From Trichothermofontia sp964536415 (GTDB taxonomy: Bacteria > Cyanobacteriota > Cyanobacteriia > B231), in NCBI GenBank assembly GCA_964536415.1, contig CAZHXN010000008.1, positions 1-64,000 of the forward strand: 64,000 nucleotides of DNA, in the 5' to 3' direction. This document shows positions 1 to 8,435 of this stretch, piece after piece. A program made the position numbers and the translations under genes. The notes below the pieces were generated by a model. It searched no databases. It had not been told where the DNA came from and saw nothing but the letters and a program-made list of their open reading frames with translations. Position 1 is the stretch's first letter. Each line of letters opens with the position of its first letter.

Positions 1-1
1 G

Positions 2-289
2 GTAGCCTCGCCCTCCCCTGCCTCCCCCGCCTCTCCCCCGGCGGCATCCCCGGTGGCTGATCCCTTCCGGGAGGCGGTTAACCGGGCTACTAGCGCCGCC
101 CAACTAACCCAAACGGCCAAAACGCGGCAGGAATGGGAAACGGTTGCAGCCCAGTGGCGCGAGGCGATCGCCCTGATGCAGGCTGTTCCCGCCGATAGTC
201 CCAATTATGCGACGGCCCAAGATCGGGCAGGGGCCTACCAGAAAAACTTGGCCTATGCAGAGCAAGCCGCTGCTAGCCGCCCCCAGTAG
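2..289 (+). CDS. C-terminal part of an unrecognised protein (cut by the window edge)
   Basis: The reading frame is open from the first bases of the window and ends at TAG 287-289, so only the last 95 residues are seen. The visible part starts with a Pro/Ser/Ala-rich linker (VASPSPASPASPPAASP), followed by an alpha-helical segment with regularly spaced Trp and Ala residues (EWETVAAQWREAIALMQ) and a YATAQDRAGAYQKNLAYAEQ tail. Such helical tails after low-complexity linkers occur in cyanobacterial secreted or regulatory proteins, but I cannot name the family. A GTG at 53 could start a short ORF, yet the codon pattern continues upstream of it, so I read it as internal. Confidence 0.6.
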   Translation, partial: VASPSPASPASPPAASPVADPFREAVNRATSAAQLTQTAKTRQEWETVAAQWREAIALMQAVPADSPNYATAQDRAGAYQKNLAYAEQAAASRPQ

Positions 290-340
290 GATGATCTCGA
301 AACCGCCGGAAACGAGAGCCGGTACCTTGAAGCAGCACTC

Positions 341-634
341 ATGATCCCGTTTTTGGCCGTTATTATCGTTGCCAGTTGGGTGAGCGCGATCGCCGTTGTG
401 TCGGTGCAGAATGCTACCCCCGTGACGTTGCACTTTTTAGTCTGGCGATCGATTCCCATGCCATTTGGGGTAGCGCTCGCATTTAGTGTTACGGGGGGAG
501 CTGTCGCAATGCTCTTGCTCCAGGGCGTTTGGGGTTGGTTGGCCCCCAGTGATCGCAGTCAGTCTGCCTTTGAACCGACCGATCCAACCCAAGGTCCCCT
601 GTGGGATGAGGATGACTTTGACGATCGCCGCTAA
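341..634 (+). CDS. LapA-like (DUF1049) two-TM membrane protein
   Basis: A 97-residue protein with two membrane segments (about residues 4-24 and 41-64) around a short loop that holds the family signature of small DUF1049/LapA proteins, VQNATPVTLHFLVW. The C-terminal 30 residues are acidic and cytoplasmic-looking (LWDEDDFDDRR). Family knowledge: LapA-domain proteins are inner-membrane proteins, linked in enterobacteria to lipopolysaccharide assembly; the cyanobacterial role is not defined. The gene follows the previous reading frame by 51 bases on the same strand and may be co-transcribed with it. The ATG at 341 gives the usual family length. Confidence 0.75.
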   Translation: MIPFLAVIIVASWVSAIAVVSVQNATPVTLHFLVWRSIPMPFGVALAFSVTGGAVAMLLLQGVWGWLAPSDRSQSAFEPTDPTQGPLWDEDDFDDRR

Positions 635-655
635 CACATGCGGGTTACCCAACCG

Positions 656-1051
656 TTATGAGGCCACAATTGCCCCCGCCTGGTACGATCGCCAGCCCCC
701 CCATTGGGTAATCTCGCGCTGATTCTCACAAATGTACGGTTCCCCCAGAATCCCCCACACAGTTCCCCCGTCGGCCAATTCAACCTGTCCGAGACATAAG
801 CCGGGTGGTTCCTGGCTCAGGAGTTGCGGCAGCCCTGCGATCGGCACTTGCCAAAGTTCCAGCGAGATCGCGGCTCCCCCCGTCGTCACCCGTAGCATGG
901 CCGGATAGCAATCGCCGATCGACCAGAGCCGATAGACAGGGGCAGTTTGGGCTTCCCGAATAAAAATAGCCGCGATCGCCAACAAGTTGCCGTTCAGTTC
1001 TAGCCCCCGCATCAGAGTCCCGTTAACGGCCAGGTCAAGGCTGTCTGTCAT
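656..1051 (-). CDS. Gamma-glutamylcyclotransferase/allophanate hydrolase C-terminal-like protein
   Basis: A 131-residue protein resembling the small C-terminal domain of allophanate hydrolases (AtzF-like, gamma-glutamylcyclotransferase fold). The visible pattern is LAVNGTLMRGLELNGNLL near the N-terminus, then TAPVYRLWSIGDCYPAMLRV, a GGAAISLELWQVP strand, and the end pattern ITQWGGWRSY. In the fused enzymes this domain follows the amidase; here it stands alone, and stand-alone versions are common in cyanobacteria with no assigned reaction. I chose ATG 1051; an in-frame GTG at 1072 would add seven residues. It converges with the LapA-like gene. No urea or allophanate genes are nearby. Confidence 0.65.
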   Translation of the reverse strand: MTDSLDLAVNGTLMRGLELNGNLLAIAAIFIREAQTAPVYRLWSIGDCYPAMLRVTTGGAAISLELWQVPIAGLPQLLSQEPPGLCLGQVELADGGTVWGILGEPYICENQREITQWGGWRSYQAGAIVAS

Positions 1052-1094
1052 ATTTAGAAATTCAAAACTCACCTGTTCAGTTGTTTATTCAATT

Positions 1095-1162
1095 GGCTCT
1101 TCTGAAATTTTGGTGTAACAGTGCAGAAAGCTACAAATTAAAGAACTAAAATCAGTAGGATC
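1095..1162 (+). repeat. Decayed short MITE copy with exact 8-bp target duplication
   Basis: The segment begins GGCTCTTCTGAAATTTTGG, like the left end of the MITEs at 38381 and 51375. It is bounded on both sides by the same octamer ATTCAATT (1087-1094 and 1163-1170). At 68 bp it is shorter than the full ~110-bp copies, and its right end has diverged (CTGATTTTAG instead of a clean inverted end). I infer an old, internally deleted copy or a relative of the family. Confidence 0.55.
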
Positions 1163-1279
1163 ATTCAATTAGATTAAAGATGACGACATGCCTCAAACGA
1201 TTGAGGCGGAGCCTGATTAACCCACAGTTTGTCCCAACTACATTCAAGGTCGCCTGCGTCGTGGGAATCCCCCTTTTAG

Positions 1280-2227
1280 TCAATTATTCGTTCCCAGTGC
1301 GCCTGGTGCCCCAGATAAGGTTCGTTTAGGTGAACAGGTAAACACCATAATCAGGAGCGTCAAAATGTAGGGGGCGGCGTTGAACAGGTAGTAGTAGGCA
1401 TCAACGCCAACGGATTGGAAGGCAGGACCGATCGCCTGCGCCCCACCAAACAGGAGTGAGGCCCAAAGACATTGAATCGGGTTCCAACGGGCGAAAATCA
1501 CTAGGGCAACGGCCATTAACCCCTGACCACTGGAAATCCGCTCTGTCCAGACGCCGGGATAGTAGAGCGAAAGGCATGCTCCGCCAATCCCCGCCAGAAA
1601 ACTACCCGCAATAATGCTCAATAGGCGTACTTTGAAGATAGAAATCCCCATTGCCCGCGCCGCCTCGGGGCTATCTCCCACGGCACGGACATAGAGACCC
1701 CAACGGGTAGCGCGGAAGAACCAGGCCATCAGCGGCGCGATCGCAATCCCCAGGATAAACAAGGGACTAACTTTCAAGGCAGATTGCACCTGGGGCAGGC
1801 TACTCCAGGTGCCCAGATCGATCGTGGGCAGTTGGGGTGCTTGCGGTTGAATAAAGGGCTTCCCCAGGAAAAAGGCAGTCCCACTGCCAAAAATAATCAT
1901 GGCAATGCCAACGGCCACATCATTCACCCGTGGCTGCTGTGAAAGCCACCCGTGGATACTCCCCAGGGCCATCCCTGCCAGACCGGCAACCAGGACCCCT
2001 AACCACGGCGATAGGGTTGGACCTAATACCGGTTGGGCGAGGTAGGAAATGGCATAGGCACTCATCGCCCCCATCAACAGGGTCCCCTCTAGACCCAGGT
2101 TAATCTTGCCGCTTTTTTCGGTCAGGCATTCGCCCAAACTGACGAAGAGGAAAGGGGCACTGCCGCGTAGAGTTCCCCCCAGGATGCCCAGGGGCACCCC
2201 CCACCAACCCATCGATTCTGCTGCCAT
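1280..2227 (-). CDS. ABC transporter permease, BMP-type nucleoside importer, subunit 2
   Basis: A 315-residue polytopic membrane protein with many hydrophobic segments, in the BPD_transp_2 (RbsC/NupQ-like) family. It carries the family segment EKSGKINLGLEGTLLMGA near the N-terminus and the cytoplasmic coupling region DSPEAARAMGISIFKVRLLS, where the ATPase would dock. It is the third gene of a minus-strand operon, 47 bp after the first permease. I prefer ATG 2227 because GGAG lies ten bases upstream; ATG 2248 has no visible ribosome site. In characterised systems (NupNOPQ, PnrA-type) such permease pairs import nucleosides; the substrate here is inferred from the binding protein. Confidence 0.88.
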   Translation of the reverse strand: MAAESMGWWGVPLGILGGTLRGSAPFLFVSLGECLTEKSGKINLGLEGTLLMGAMSAYAISYLAQPVLGPTLSPWLGVLVAGLAGMALGSIHGWLSQQPRVNDVAVGIAMIIFGSGTAFFLGKPFIQPQAPQLPTIDLGTWSSLPQVQSALKVSPLFILGIAIAPLMAWFFRATRWGLYVRAVGDSPEAARAMGISIFKVRLLSIIAGSFLAGIGGACLSLYYPGVWTERISSGQGLMAVALVIFARWNPIQCLWASLLFGGAQAIGPAFQSVGVDAYYYLFNAAPYILTLLIMVFTCSPKRTLSGAPGALGTNN

Positions 2228-2274
2228 GATTTGGGATTCTCCATGCAATGAACGGGTATGCAGTGGGCCAGTAG

Positions 2275-3366
2275 CTAGGTCGGGGTGGCCAGCGGCGGCT
2301 TGGCCGGAACGATGACCCGATCTTGGAAGAGGGGTAAGCGGCCATAGAGGGATTCGCTAAACAGGACACAGAGGAAAACAATTCCTTGAAAGACGAGAAT
2401 CGTTGCATCGGGTAAATGGTGCGATCGTTGGAGAATCCCCCCGCTCGCCAACATCCCCCCCAACAGGATCGCTACCAAAATGGTGGCCAGCGGATGATGA
2501 CGGGCGACAAAGGCAACCAGAATCCCGGCATAGCCATAGTTAGACACCAGGGACGCATTGGCTCGCTTCTGCACGGCAGCGATTTCCACCATGCCCGCTA
2601 ACCCCGCCGCTGATCCGGCTAGGAAGCAGATTGCCAGGGTGAGTTTTCCCACCGGCAATCCCGCAATCCGAGCTGCCCGAATGTTACCCCCCGCAGTCCG
2701 GGCCGCAAAGCCAAAGGTGGTGCGCTGGATGAGAATATAAGCGATCACGCAGGCGATGAGACCATAGAGTAGCCCGTAATGAATGCGGGTACCCGGTAAG
2801 GTCCCCAACCAATTGGCCGCCAGTAACGCCTGACTAGACGGTTTGGTGACAAATTCAGGATCGCGCATCGGACCTTCCACCAGATGGTTCAGCAAGGCGA
2901 TCGCAATGTAGTTCATCAACAGGCTGCTAATGGTTTCGTTCACCCCCCGATAGTGGCGCAGGGCACCCACCATCATGATCCACAGGCCCCCGGCGATCGC
3001 GCCGCCCAATGCCATCCCCACCTGGGTGGCCACCCCTGGCAGGGATGCGCCCAAACCTAGGCCCACAAAGGTTGCCGCGAGGCCCCCCATCACCAGCGCC
3101 CCCTCATTGCCAATGATCACTAGCCCCAGGCGGGCCGGGAGAGCGGTACACAAAGCCGTCAACATCAAGGGGGCAGCCCGAATCAGGGTATTTTGCCACG
3201 CACTCCAACTGCCAAAGGCAGATTTATAGATCGAAGCATAGATGGCCAAAGGGTTTGCCCCCGCTACCCAACAGAAAACACCGAAGATCAAGAAAGCAAC
3301 CAGCAGGGCTGCGATCGGCAGACAAATGGATTCAAGGGTTCGATACCAGTGACGAGTATTGAGCAT
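2275..3366 (-). CDS. ABC transporter permease, BMP-type nucleoside importer, subunit 1
   Basis: A 363-residue polytopic inner-membrane permease of the RbsC/NupP-like family. About ten hydrophobic stretches are visible. The motif RLGLVIIGNEGALVMGG matches the family's IGxEGQxxMG region, and AGGNIRAARIAGLPVGKLTL forms the cytoplasmic ATPase-docking loop. It starts two bases after the stop of the binding-protein gene with a GGGGAG ribosome site six bases before ATG, so it is tightly coupled. It pairs with the 315-residue permease downstream. The ATP-binding subunit is not next to it, which is unusual for this transporter class. Confidence 0.9.
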   Translation of the reverse strand: MLNTRHWYRTLESICLPIAALLVAFLIFGVFCWVAGANPLAIYASIYKSAFGSWSAWQNTLIRAAPLMLTALCTALPARLGLVIIGNEGALVMGGLAATFVGLGLGASLPGVATQVGMALGGAIAGGLWIMMVGALRHYRGVNETISSLLMNYIAIALLNHLVEGPMRDPEFVTKPSSQALLAANWLGTLPGTRIHYGLLYGLIACVIAYILIQRTTFGFAARTAGGNIRAARIAGLPVGKLTLAICFLAGSAAGLAGMVEIAAVQKRANASLVSNYGYAGILVAFVARHHPLATILVAILLGGMLASGGILQRSHHLPDATILVFQGIVFLCVLFSESLYGRLPLFQDRVIVPAKPPLATPT

Positions 3367-3368
3367 GA

Positions 3369-4580
3369 TTAACTCCCCACGGAACCAATCACACCTTCAA
3401 CCAGGTAATCCATTTTTTCCAAGGCGATGTCTTGTTGCTTGTACTGCTGGCCCGCCGCCAGGATTTCTTTGCCAGTATTGGTCTTCAAGGGACCCTGGTA
3501 GATGACTAACTCACCCTTTAATAGCTTGTCCTTGGCGGTGTCGGCATCGGCCTTAGCCGCATCGCTCACCGCCGGTCCATAGGGCGAGACCTGACAGAAT
3601 TGCTCGGCTAACCCGCCGCGATCGAGGTGGGAAATATCTCCCGCCATGAGGGTCTTACCGGCAACAAACTGTTCTCCTAGCTTGGTATAAACACTTGACC
3701 AATCCCACTCGGCCCCGGTGAGATAACCCTTGGGAGCCAGGGAGGACTGGTTCGCATGGTAGCCAGTACAGAAAACCCCCCGTCTCTCTGCGGTTTCGAT
3801 CACGACTTTGGGGCTATCAACATGGCAGGTGATCACATCAATCCCCTGGTCAGCCATGCTGTTCGTCGCTTCCGCCTCCTTAACGGGTTCAGCCCAATCC
3901 CCCGTGAAGATTACCTGGGTAGTCGCTTGGGGGTTAATAGTGCGGGCACCCAGGGTGTAGCTATTGATGTTGCGTAAAACTGGGGGAATCGGTTTGGCGG
4001 CCACAAACCCCAGCTTGCCGGTTTTGGAGGTATGGGCAGCAACGATGCCGGCCACATACTGCGCCTCATCAATATAGCCAACGTACCTGCCAACATTTTT
4101 AGGATGGACACCTTCTTGATAGAGACCCCCGGCGTGAAAGAATTGCACATCGGGAAACTCGTTTGCCATTTCTAATATGTAGGGATCGAAGTAGCCGAAG
4201 GAGGTGGGAAAGAGGACCTTAGCCCCATCCACTTCGATCATGTTGCGCATCGTTTCAGCCACAGCCGTGGTTTCAGGGACACTGGCCTCCTCCACAATTT
4301 TGATGCCGGGAACTTTGGCTGCCATTGCTGCGGCCCCTTCGGCATGGGCCTGGTTATATCCAAAATCGTCCTTGGGACCAACATAAATAAACCCGACAAC
4401 CAGGGGACTGCCCCCTGTGCCGCTAGTAGCAGCAGGGCTTTCGCCCTCAGTTCCCGTGGGGGTTGTGGGTGGAGTGCTACAGCCTGTGCCGAATTTCGTA
4501 GCGACGCCGAAAGCAGCCGTAGCCAGCAGCCCCCGCACCACTTGCCGACGTGACAGATTCATCAATCTCGGATTATTCAC
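3369..4580 (-). CDS. BMP family substrate-binding lipoprotein (nucleoside-type, Med/PnrA-like)
   Basis: A 403-residue secreted binding protein. The N-terminus has a twin-arginine pattern (SRRQVVRG) and a lipobox-like FGTGC, followed by a Thr/Pro/Gly-rich linker, so it is probably a Tat-exported lipoprotein. The mature part has the BMP (PnrA/Med) hallmarks VGFIYVGPKDDFGYNQAH, FFHAGG, GYIDEAQYVAGIVA and a Gly-Asp-rich C-terminal lobe. Known members bind purine nucleosides, which suggests nucleoside or nucleobase uptake here. The start is GTG 4580 with AAGGAG ten bases upstream; ATG 4562, just before the Tat motif, is the alternative. It is the first gene of the operon, as usual. Confidence 0.88.
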   Translation of the reverse strand: MNNPRLMNLSRRQVVRGLLATAAFGVATKFGTGCSTPPTTPTGTEGESPAATSGTGGSPLVVGFIYVGPKDDFGYNQAHAEGAAAMAAKVPGIKIVEEASVPETTAVAETMRNMIEVDGAKVLFPTSFGYFDPYILEMANEFPDVQFFHAGGLYQEGVHPKNVGRYVGYIDEAQYVAGIVAAHTSKTGKLGFVAAKPIPPVLRNINSYTLGARTINPQATTQVIFTGDWAEPVKEAEATNSMADQGIDVITCHVDSPKVVIETAERRGVFCTGYHANQSSLAPKGYLTGAEWDWSSVYTKLGEQFVAGKTLMAGDISHLDRGGLAEQFCQVSPYGPAVSDAAKADADTAKDKLLKGELVIYQGPLKTNTGKEILAAGQQYKQQDIALEKMDYLVEGVIGSVGS

Positions 4581-5132
4581 GCTGATAAGACTCCTTAAAC
4601 CACGAGTGACCCAACTAAAGGACAAATTAGCTCATATGGTACATTGCCGGAATGGGTGGGCAGGGGAACACGGAGACAGACCCAGACAGGTACGTGAAAA
4701 CACTAGGCGGCTGCAAAGTGTTATCAAAGTAACAGGAGGGGAACTGAAAAAATTGTAAGACTGGATACGGTCTGCTGGTTTCAGAATCGGAAACTTTGGG
4801 CTTTTTGCCCGTCAGGGGTTGAATTTCTAGAAAAAGTCGGGATGCCTTTTTTGTCGCTTTAGATAGGGGGTATGATCAAAAAGAGAACGCGTCGATCATC
4901 CTGCGGTTAAAATGTTGGTTGTGCCCCTCAAAGGCTTTCTCGAATCTGAATAATCACGCCGACCCTACTCCGGGAATTAAGCCGCAAACCAAGCCTCTAA
5001 ACCAGACACACTGGCAAAATCTAATAAGGCATTCCCTAACGCTTCTACTGGGGCGATGGCGAGAGTTTCGACCCTCCCGATGAAGCTCCTGAATGCTGAT
5101 CGGGAGCATCTCAGTTGGGCAACATGCGGCCC
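4581..5132. other. Intergenic region between the BMP operon and the Uma2 gene
   Basis: This 552-bp stretch holds the upstream region of the BMP operon (right-to-left) and, near its right end, a relic coding fragment at 4977-5056. I see no tRNA, known riboswitch or intact gene in it. Confidence 0.6.
4977..5056 (-). pseudogene. Relic of a DUF4351-type protein C-terminus
   Basis: On the minus strand, one short frame ends at TAA 4977-4979 and reads VEALGNALLDFASVSGLEAW followed by FAA. This matches the ending of cyanobacterial DUF4351 proteins (LExLGEALLDFxxxxDLxAWL), which follow PD-(D/E)XK Rpn-like nucleases. Nothing upstream continues the frame convincingly, so it is a decayed fragment. The identification rests on motif memory. 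Confidence 0.5.
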
Positions 5133-5891
5133 TCATCCCCCAACCCCCTCTGGCTCGATCCCCGCCGCCCGTAATTGCGCTAGTAAGCGATCGGCCCGTT
5201 GACGTTCCTGCTCGGCGCGTTGGCGTTCCTGTTCCGTGCGTTGTTGCTCCAGGGCCACCCGTTCCGTTCCCCACAGCAGCAAATTTCCCTGCTCATCCCA
5301 CCACCGCAGCCAGTAACCGGGGCGGTTTTCCCGGCTGCCCTGCCAAACCCCCAGGAACAATTGCATCTCTGGAATCCAAAAGCGCCCTTCCTCATCCGGT
5401 GCGGTGAGTTTATACTTGCCGCTTTCCTGAAGCCGATATAGTTCTAGTTGCCCGGTGACAGGTTCAAAAATCCCGTAATTCGGCACCTGCAAAATCTGCT
5501 CGTAATAGAAATATTTCCCCGGTGGATAGGTCTCCTTCACGGAATATTCGGTGCCGTCCGTATCGGACAGAAATTCCAACACGATCGTGGGAATCTCTCC
5601 CTGAAGGCGGGGCGTGTAGCTGCGGAATACCTCAGCGCGATCGACCGTAATGTGGGGAATAAAGGCCCAATCCGGAGCCTTGACCACAAACCTATCGTTC
5701 ACCTTGGCACAGATGCCGTAATTGGTGGGGGTGAGTGCTGTTGCCGGTAATTTGCCCGCTAATTGCAAGCTTTCCGTTAAGGCAGCGGCTAAGGTTGGTT
5801 GATTGATATTGTCCACGGGATCATCCGGTAGTACAAAATCGTCGGGTAACTTTTCCCAGGTAATTGTGTAGGGGGAAGCGGTGGCTAACAT
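5133..5891 (-). CDS. Uma2 family (DUF820) PD-(D/E)XK nuclease-fold protein
   Basis: A 252-residue Uma2/DUF820 protein. The restriction-endonuclease-like core is visible: VVKAPDWAFIPH with the Asp of the PD motif, then TIVLEFLSDTDGTEYSVKE with the conserved Glu, and YYEQILQVPNYGIFEP, which is usual for the family. The last 45 residues form a charged coiled coil with three near-identical heptad-like units (EQQRTEQERQRAEQERQRA) before a short tail. These proteins are greatly expanded in cyanobacteria; their nuclease activity is inferred from fold and no host function is agreed. The ATG at 5891 begins MLATASPYTITWEKL, the normal family start. It lies 34 bases downstream of the cruA stop on the same strand. 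Confidence 0.85.
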   Translation of the reverse strand: MLATASPYTITWEKLPDDFVLPDDPVDNINQPTLAAALTESLQLAGKLPATALTPTNYGICAKVNDRFVVKAPDWAFIPHITVDRAEVFRSYTPRLQGEIPTIVLEFLSDTDGTEYSVKETYPPGKYFYYEQILQVPNYGIFEPVTGQLELYRLQESGKYKLTAPDEEGRFWIPEMQLFLGVWQGSRENRPGYWLRWWDEQGNLLLWGTERVALEQQRTEQERQRAEQERQRADRLLAQLRAAGIEPEGVGG

Positions 5892-5925
5892 AAAGGTTCA
5901 CCCCAAGGCAACAGGTATTTCTAAT

Positions 5926-8100
5926 TTAGCGGGTTTCCGGCGGATTTCCGGTTACCGGACTGGGTTCACGGCCTATGGGCGGTATAGATGGGTTGGAGTT
6001 AGGCCGATCGCGATCCGAAAACCGACCGATCGGCGGTTGGCCCATGCCACTGGTCAACCGATAACTTTGCGTGAGCAACCAGAACCAAAGGGCAGGATTA
6101 CGGGGTTCGAGCCACGATCGCACTCGCCGCGTCAATCCCGGTAGCCAGCCAAAACACCAACTCAGCAGGGCAAAAACTGTAAAATCCCAATAACTCTTGA
6201 GCCAGCGCAGCATATCCTGGGGACCCGCCAGCTCCCAAATCCACAGCAACATCGCCGGATTTTGACTCGCGGCAGTCAGCGCCAACCGATTGAACGTCCA
6301 CCAGTCAATTTGATCTTTCATGAACCGTTCGGCCACCTGGGGATCGGTGTTTGCCAAAATGCCAAAGAACGTGTTGAGCATGGCGTTAATCCGTTCCGGC
6401 GGCAGAAATTTGCCTGTGGGCACCATCATCCCCTTCGAGAATAGCCAGGTCACCGACAGGTTACTCTGGTAAGCGCGAATTTGATTTAAATGTTTAGCGC
6501 TGAGCAGATCATGTTTCAGGGCCGTATCCAACAAATCGGTCAGCCGCCCTAAATTACGGACGAGGGAGCCAAAGCCTGTGAAAATTAAGGGTGATTGCAA
6601 GGAAGCCGCATCCCCGATCGCGATCAGCCGATCAAACGCCACCTGGCGATCGCGCTCACTGGTGGTGAAGTAACCCGGAATATAGCCAAATGTCGGTTTC
6701 TTCCAGGTTAATTTGTCCAGGTCACAGCGACGATATTCCGGGAAAATCGTGAAAAAGTCCTCATACATTTCCAGCAACGAGCCGGGATTATCGGGGTGGA
6801 TTTGGTGGTAATGGAACAGATAAACCGTTAAATCCTCACCCTCGACTGGGAACAATTCCCAAATTAACTGACGGCCACGGGAAATATCGCCATGACTATT
6901 CAACACATCTCCATAGCGGCTATCCCACACCTCCGGCTCCAGGCCGCTGAAAACCGCCCCCACCGTTGGACAGACGCTATCAAAAGCACGGCCATTATTT
7001 AATTGCCACGCGATCGGGGACGCCGTACCCATTGCATCCACCAACAGCCGCCCCTGGGCCGATCGCGCTGCCTGCGTGCCTAAATGCCGAGTTTGAACCG
7101 TGACTTGAGTCGGATCAACATCCACCCGTTCAAACTCCGTTTCATCCCAGATTTCTCCCCCCGCTGCTCGCAGTTTCTCCCCACAGAGTTGGATTAACTT
7201 GTCGGAATTGACGGCAATATTCAACACCGTTGGTGTGTGCAAAATTGGGGCTTTCGCCTGGGGGGGATTATTCGCATCAAAGAACTTATGAAATCCGTCA
7301 ACATATTCACGGGCAATCACGCTCTCAAACTCTGCGGCTGTAAATAAACCCAGGTCAATCAACCGCTGGAACTCATCCCTGGAAATATTCCACTCCCGGT
7401 TCATGCGACCAAACGGCATCCGTTCGATCAATAACACCCGATAGCCTAACTGGGCCATTGCCGCCGCATGGATCACCCCCAAAGCACCGCCAATATAGAT
7501 CAAGTCGTAGGTGGGGGGCGTGGCACTCAAGGGGTGGGGCTGGGAGAAGACTACCTGGCGGGGCGATCGCGGCTGGCGTACCCCTTCCCGCCAGCGTTGC
7601 TCCCACCAGTAGGCGCGGGTCAGGTCATACTCCCCATTGGGAAATTTGCGGAAATACTCGACCGTCTTGGGATAGTCAGCGGCTAGGGCCTCAAAGATGG
7701 ATTGCTGGCTGAGATCGATCGCGGGCGGTTCCGGATAGTGGTGGGGAAACTGTTGCCGAAGGGCCTGGGTTAGCTGGGCCAAAACCTGACGTTCATCGGG
7801 GAGCGATCGCTCAGCCCAGCGAAAAGCTTTTAGGTAAGTTGTCCGTTGCAACGACCAGACAAAAATTGCGACTTCCTCCGGCAGCGAGGCATCCGTAGCT
7901 TCAGTCGCTTCAGCTGCTGGCGGTATCGTGGGCAGCGATTCTCCTGCGGGGATGCTGCGCGAACGTTGTAAGCGAATCCCCGCTGGGGTTGATACTTTCA
8001 ACCATTGCTCAGTCCCCTGGGGCGCGAAGCATTGTTGGAGCCAGTCACGCACAGCAACCGTATCGGGGGTCGGGATTTCCAGGTAGAGAACTTCTTGCAT
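5926..8100 (-). CDS. cruA: CruA-type lycopene cyclase (FAD-dependent)
   Basis: A 724-residue flavoprotein of the CruA/CruP family. The FAD-binding fold starts near residue 198 (DLIYIGGALGVIHAAAMAQ), followed by the family's REWNISRDEFQRLIDLGL and YVDGFHKFF, which favour CruA over CruP. A second FAD motif is IAIGDAASLQSPLIFTGFG. CruA cyclises lycopene to beta/gamma-carotene in cyanobacteria and green sulphur bacteria that lack CrtL. The first ~195 residues form an extra N-terminal domain. A Pro/Asp-rich tail makes the protein longer than the ~640 residues I expect. One variable N-terminal stretch (RSIPAGESL, DNA 7936-7966) coincides with a dispersed repeat also found elsewhere in the window. 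Confidence 0.72.
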   Translation of the reverse strand: MQEVLYLEIPTPDTVAVRDWLQQCFAPQGTEQWLKVSTPAGIRLQRSRSIPAGESLPTIPPAAEATEATDASLPEEVAIFVWSLQRTTYLKAFRWAERSLPDERQVLAQLTQALRQQFPHHYPEPPAIDLSQQSIFEALAADYPKTVEYFRKFPNGEYDLTRAYWWEQRWREGVRQPRSPRQVVFSQPHPLSATPPTYDLIYIGGALGVIHAAAMAQLGYRVLLIERMPFGRMNREWNISRDEFQRLIDLGLFTAAEFESVIAREYVDGFHKFFDANNPPQAKAPILHTPTVLNIAVNSDKLIQLCGEKLRAAGGEIWDETEFERVDVDPTQVTVQTRHLGTQAARSAQGRLLVDAMGTASPIAWQLNNGRAFDSVCPTVGAVFSGLEPEVWDSRYGDVLNSHGDISRGRQLIWELFPVEGEDLTVYLFHYHQIHPDNPGSLLEMYEDFFTIFPEYRRCDLDKLTWKKPTFGYIPGYFTTSERDRQVAFDRLIAIGDAASLQSPLIFTGFGSLVRNLGRLTDLLDTALKHDLLSAKHLNQIRAYQSNLSVTWLFSKGMMVPTGKFLPPERINAMLNTFFGILANTDPQVAERFMKDQIDWWTFNRLALTAASQNPAMLLWIWELAGPQDMLRWLKSYWDFTVFALLSWCFGWLPGLTRRVRSWLEPRNPALWFWLLTQSYRLTSGMGQPPIGRFSDRDRPNSNPSIPPIGREPSPVTGNPPETR
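7936..7966 (-). repeat. Dispersed ~30-bp repeat inside cruA
   Basis: Read on the minus strand this is TTCGCGCAGC, ATCCCCGC and AGGAGAATCGC in series. It matches repeats at 26410, 26923, 44765 and 44875. It translates in frame within a non-conserved part of the N-terminal domain of CruA. Confidence 0.55.
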
Positions 8101-8201
8101 CAGTACTTCAACCGTCAGCGGTGGATAACCAGAGGAATTCTTAAAGAAGCTTAAATGGTTAGGGGGACTTCTGGCTAAGGGGCAGGTTACTATAGGGTTC
8201 T

Positions 8202-8435
8202 ATGCGGTACCCGATCCCAGCTAATGCTCAGGAAGTCTTGGACTTGCAACGCCAGCCGATCGACGAGGAAGTCGTGGCGGCAGCGATCGCAGGCGTAATT
8301 CGTATTGCCCGTGCCCAGGGACGCACCCTGGAGGACCTGTCGGCAGAATTGCTGGCTGAAGATGGCGTTTTAGACAAGGCCCAGCGCCGTTGGCTCCAAG
8401 AGCTAGTCACCCATGCCTGGGAAAATTTACCCTAA
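8202..8435 (+). CDS. Small conserved hypothetical protein
   Basis: A 77-residue, mainly helical acidic protein (VLDLQRQPIDEEVVAAAIAG, LEDLSAELLAEDGVLDKAQR). It has no signal peptide, membrane segment or cysteines. The composition and length resemble small cyanobacterium-specific conserved proteins, but I cannot assign a function. A possible -10 element TACTAT lies about 15 bases before the ATG, in the 100-bp gap divergent from cruA. Confidence 0.7.
   Translation: MRYPIPANAQEVLDLQRQPIDEEVVAAAIAGVIRIARAQGRTLEDLSAELLAEDGVLDKAQRRWLQELVTHAWENLP

Noticed and set aside
4954..5274. A 106-codon minus-strand frame overlapping the Uma2 3' end
   Set aside because: Composition (Gly/Thr/Arg-rich) is that of a shadow of the Uma2 coiled-coil region; only the separate frame at 4977-5056 resembles a protein family.
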